DNA of 64,000 nucleotides from Streptomyces sp. CB01635 (GTDB lineage: Bacteria; Actinomycetota; Actinomycetes; Streptomycetales; Streptomycetaceae), in the NCBI RefSeq assembly GCF_002803065.1, contig NZ_NNBL01000003.1:1432042-1496041 (forward strand). The letters are read 5' to 3'. The position numbers were made by a program, and so were the translations under genes. Below are positions 62,077-64,000 of this stretch, piece by piece. The notes beneath the pieces were generated by a model. The model was not told where the DNA came from, searched no databases, and saw only the letters and a list, made by a program, of their open reading frames with translations. Each line of letters opens with the position of its first letter. Positions within the stretch are counted from its first letter, which is position 1.

Positions 62077-63102
62077 ATGACCACCTATCGAGCCGCGCAG
62101 GTCATCACCCCGGACGGGCGCTTCGAGATCGTCGAGCGCGAGGTGCCACGCCCAGGTCCCATGCATGTGCGGCTGGCCGTCGAAGCATGCGGGATCTGCC
62201 ACAGCGACGATGGGTTCGTCAGCGGTGCTATGCCCGGAGTGCGGTTCCCGCTGGTTCCAGGGCATGAGGTCGCCGGGCGTATCGAAGAACTAGGAGAAGG
62301 AGCCCAGAGCAACAATTGGAACGTGGGGGACCGCGTGACAGTGGGGTGGTTCGGAGGCAGTTGCGGTCACTGTGTCCCTTGCAGGCAGGGCGACTACATG
62401 GTCTGCGACAGCCTCAAGATTCCCGGCTTGGCATACGACGGGGGCTACGCTGAAAGCATGATCGCGCCGATTGATGCCCTCGCGCGCATACCCGACGCCC
62501 TTTCGGCGACCGACGCGGGCCCCATGGCTTGCGCGGGAGTCACGACCTACAACGGGCTGCGGCGCAGCTCCGCCCGCGCCGGAGACCTGGTGGCGGTCCT
62601 GGGCATCGGTGGGCTCGGCCACCTGGCTGTGCAGTACGCAGTGGCCATGGGTTTCGAAACCGTGGCTATCGCCCGTGGCTCCGAGAAGGCCGGCACCGCC
62701 AAGGACCTCGGGGCCCATCACTACGTCGACAGCACGGGGGCGACCTCCGTCGCGGAAGCCCTGCAGTCTTTGGGAGGCGCGAAGGTCGTACTGGCTACCG
62801 CCGGAAGCTCTGAGGCCATCGCGGCAACTGTCGACGGCTTGACGCACCGCGGTGAACTCGTAGTCATTGGAGTTTCGCCGGACCCCATCGGCATCAGCCC
62901 GCTTCAGCTCATCCTGCGGGGCCGGATCCTTCGAGGACACCCGGCCGGTACCGCTCAGGACGTGCAGGACACGATGGCCTTCAGCGCCCTGCACGGTATC
63001 CGTCCCATGGTCGAGACGATGCCACTGAGTGAGGCCGACGGGGCCTACCGGAAGATGCTCTCCGGCTCGGCTCGCTTCCGCATGGTGCTGACCTCCGGCT
63101 GA
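62077..63102 (+). CDS. Zinc-dependent alcohol dehydrogenase
   Basis: A 341-residue medium-chain dehydrogenase. Catalytic zinc ligands in CGICHSD and GHEVAG, four structural-zinc cysteines in CGHCVPCRQGDYMVC, and the NAD(P) loop AVLGIGGLGHLAVQYAVAMG. Oxidises alcohols or reduces aldehydes in the cytosol. GGAGACAGGT precedes ATG. Stands alone, divergent from an SDR gene. Confidence 0.93.
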   Translation: MTTYRAAQVITPDGRFEIVEREVPRPGPMHVRLAVEACGICHSDDGFVSGAMPGVRFPLVPGHEVAGRIEELGEGAQSNNWNVGDRVTVGWFGGSCGHCVPCRQGDYMVCDSLKIPGLAYDGGYAESMIAPIDALARIPDALSATDAGPMACAGVTTYNGLRRSSARAGDLVAVLGIGGLGHLAVQYAVAMGFETVAIARGSEKAGTAKDLGAHHYVDSTGATSVAEALQSLGGAKVVLATAGSSEAIAATVDGLTHRGELVVIGVSPDPIGISPLQLILRGRILRGHPAGTAQDVQDTMAFSALHGIRPMVETMPLSEADGAYRKMLSGSARFRMVLTSG

Positions 63103-63289
63103 CTTGCGTCTGTGCGGATCCATGACGACGACCATCCGTGGACCTTGGCCGACCGCCTTGAACTGTTCGGGCGCACCGGCGAGATACGGACTGAGGTGGC
63201 CCGAACTACCACGAGGCCCTGCTGCCATGCGCCGACTCCCGCGCGATCACACGATCAGGAACCCTGCTCGACCAGGCCGCCCCCGTCAT
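63103..63289. other. Short unassigned stretch
   Basis: On the + strand IHDDDHPWTLADRLELFGRT looks coding but has no start and no family; it ends within 30 codons. Confidence 0.3.
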
Positions 63290-63553
63290 CGATAGCGGAT
63301 ATGGAAGCCACCGATGCGGGCTGCAAGTCGGTCTGCTCGGTGGTGGGCCGCCGTCCTGTCAGCTGCCGGATGGCGGTCACGAGGTAGGGCTGCGTGTATA
63401 GCCACGACCTCGAAACACCGGCAGCCCTCGCGATCGACGCGAGGCTGGTGCCCGCCGTTGCGTTGTGCTGCCGAGACGGCCTTCTCGGTGTCGCTGCCTG
63501 CGCGCTCGCCGAGTGGCCTCGGCGAGTGCGGTGGTGTTGTCAGCTGGCGGCAT
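63290..63553 (-). pseudogene. Transposon accessory protein (DUF6262/TnpC-like), broken
   Basis: ATG 63553 begins MPPADNTTALAEATRRARR; after a frameshift the sequence continues NATAGTSLASIARAAGVSRS and WLYTQPYLVTAIRQLTGRRP. This is the pattern of the small accessory protein encoded after the two integrases of Tn554-like transposons. The C-terminal coiled coil is missing. Confidence 0.6.
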
Positions 63554-63595
63554 CGACGTCCTCCACCTGGCCGCCGACGACGATCTGGTTCTCGG

Positions 63596-63835
63596 CGGTC
63601 CCTCCAGAGGACTGATGATCTTGCTGAGTGTACGGCGGTTCTTCCCTGCGACCCGGCCGAGCCCGGCTTCCTCGGTGCGGGCGATGAGTTCACTGGTCTC
63701 CTGCCACTGCTGGCGGTGCTGCCTCGAGGAAGTCGTCGGTGGTGATGAACAACTGGCAGTCCAGGCTTGGGTTGACGTACTCACAAGCAGTCTGCACCGG
63801 GGCCCGCAGTAGCCGTTGGGCAGCGTCATCTTCAC
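63596..63835 (-). pseudogene. Tn554-like tyrosine integrase, C-terminal fragment
   Basis: Three pieces in shifted frames: MTLPNGYCG; APVQTACEYVNPSLDCQLFI with TTDDF; then RQHRQQWQETSELIARTEEA and GLGRVAGKNRRTLSKII. Together they match the cysteine-containing tail of TnpB-type site-specific integrases of Tn554-like elements (this TnpB is unrelated to the nuclease at 46.8 kb). The catalytic domain is absent. Confidence 0.55.
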
Positions 63836-63854
63836 GCGAACCAGGCTCGACTTC

Positions 63855-63890
63855 GCCCAGGCCGCCCAGGCCGCCCAGGCCGCCCAGGCC
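63855..63890. repeat. Tandem repeat (GCCCAGGCC)4
   Basis: Four perfect 9-bp copies followed by a degenerate fifth. It flanks the 5' side of the Tn554-like integrase remnant. Confidence 0.9.
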
Positions 63891-64000
63891 GCCCCGGCGA
63901 GCGGGTGATCGGCGGCGGTTGATGGGGATCCTTGAAAACGGCTCTGTCTGGAGTTCCGTGAACTTCATGGTCGAGTGAGGATCCGGGTGCGGAGGAGCCG

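Overview
The window is very GC-rich actinobacterial DNA and looks like a stretch of a Streptomyces chromosome, probably an arm rather than the core. Reasons are the strong third-position GC bias, frequent GTG starts, GGAGG-type ribosome sites, sugar ABC operons that carry no ATPase gene, secreted ricin-lectin enzymes, and many decayed genes and transposon scars. No rRNA, tRNA, housekeeping operon or CRISPR array was seen.

Left part (1-12.4 kb): a single-chain transketolase, a LigD fragment, a small acidic protein and an endonuclease III-like protein, then an operon for uptake and oxidation of an unknown sugar (binding protein, two permeases, a DUF624 membrane protein, a LacI regulator and a Gfo/Idh/MocA oxidoreductase), followed by a second, convergent oxidoreductase. 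Palindromic LacI-type operators lie in front of the operon, and a 14-bp operator is repeated almost exactly at 12755.

Middle (12.9-38.6 kb): a LysR/EamA/NAD-binding group; a scar of truncated genes (GH64 glucanase, TetR, SDR, MFS) around a LacI regulator; then three consecutive secreted proteins that each join a ricin-B lectin to a different domain (GH18, parallel beta-helix, ThuA). Next is a leftward oxidation module (secreted protein, TAT-exported DUF5987 subunit, frameshifted GMC oxidoreductase, unknown protein), a secreted PQQ-type sugar dehydrogenase behind a DasR-like site, and a second sugar locus: ROK regulator, binding protein, two permeases, Gfo/Idh/MocA oxidoreductase and a large TAT-exported putative glycoside hydrolase of unrecognised family. 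Taken together, 19.4-38.6 kb reads as a polysaccharide or glycoside utilisation region in which sugars are cut, oxidised outside or inside the cell, and imported.

Right part (38.6-64 kb): small membrane and lipocalin-like proteins, a DJ-1/PfpI and GlxA-type pair, a GH15 glucan hydrolase, an NADPH-FMN reductase with a MarR regulator, a TnpB-bearing IS200/IS605 element with its right-end hairpin, IS5-type remnants, a hydrolase, a secreted metallophosphoesterase, two TetR/SDR pairs each with a palindrome inside the SDR promoter, more SDRs, a zinc alcohol dehydrogenase, and broken genes (LLM monooxygenase, repeat-containing gene, Tn554-like transposon). Four short tandem repeats (6- or 9-bp units) are scattered through the window, three of them inside or next to broken genes.
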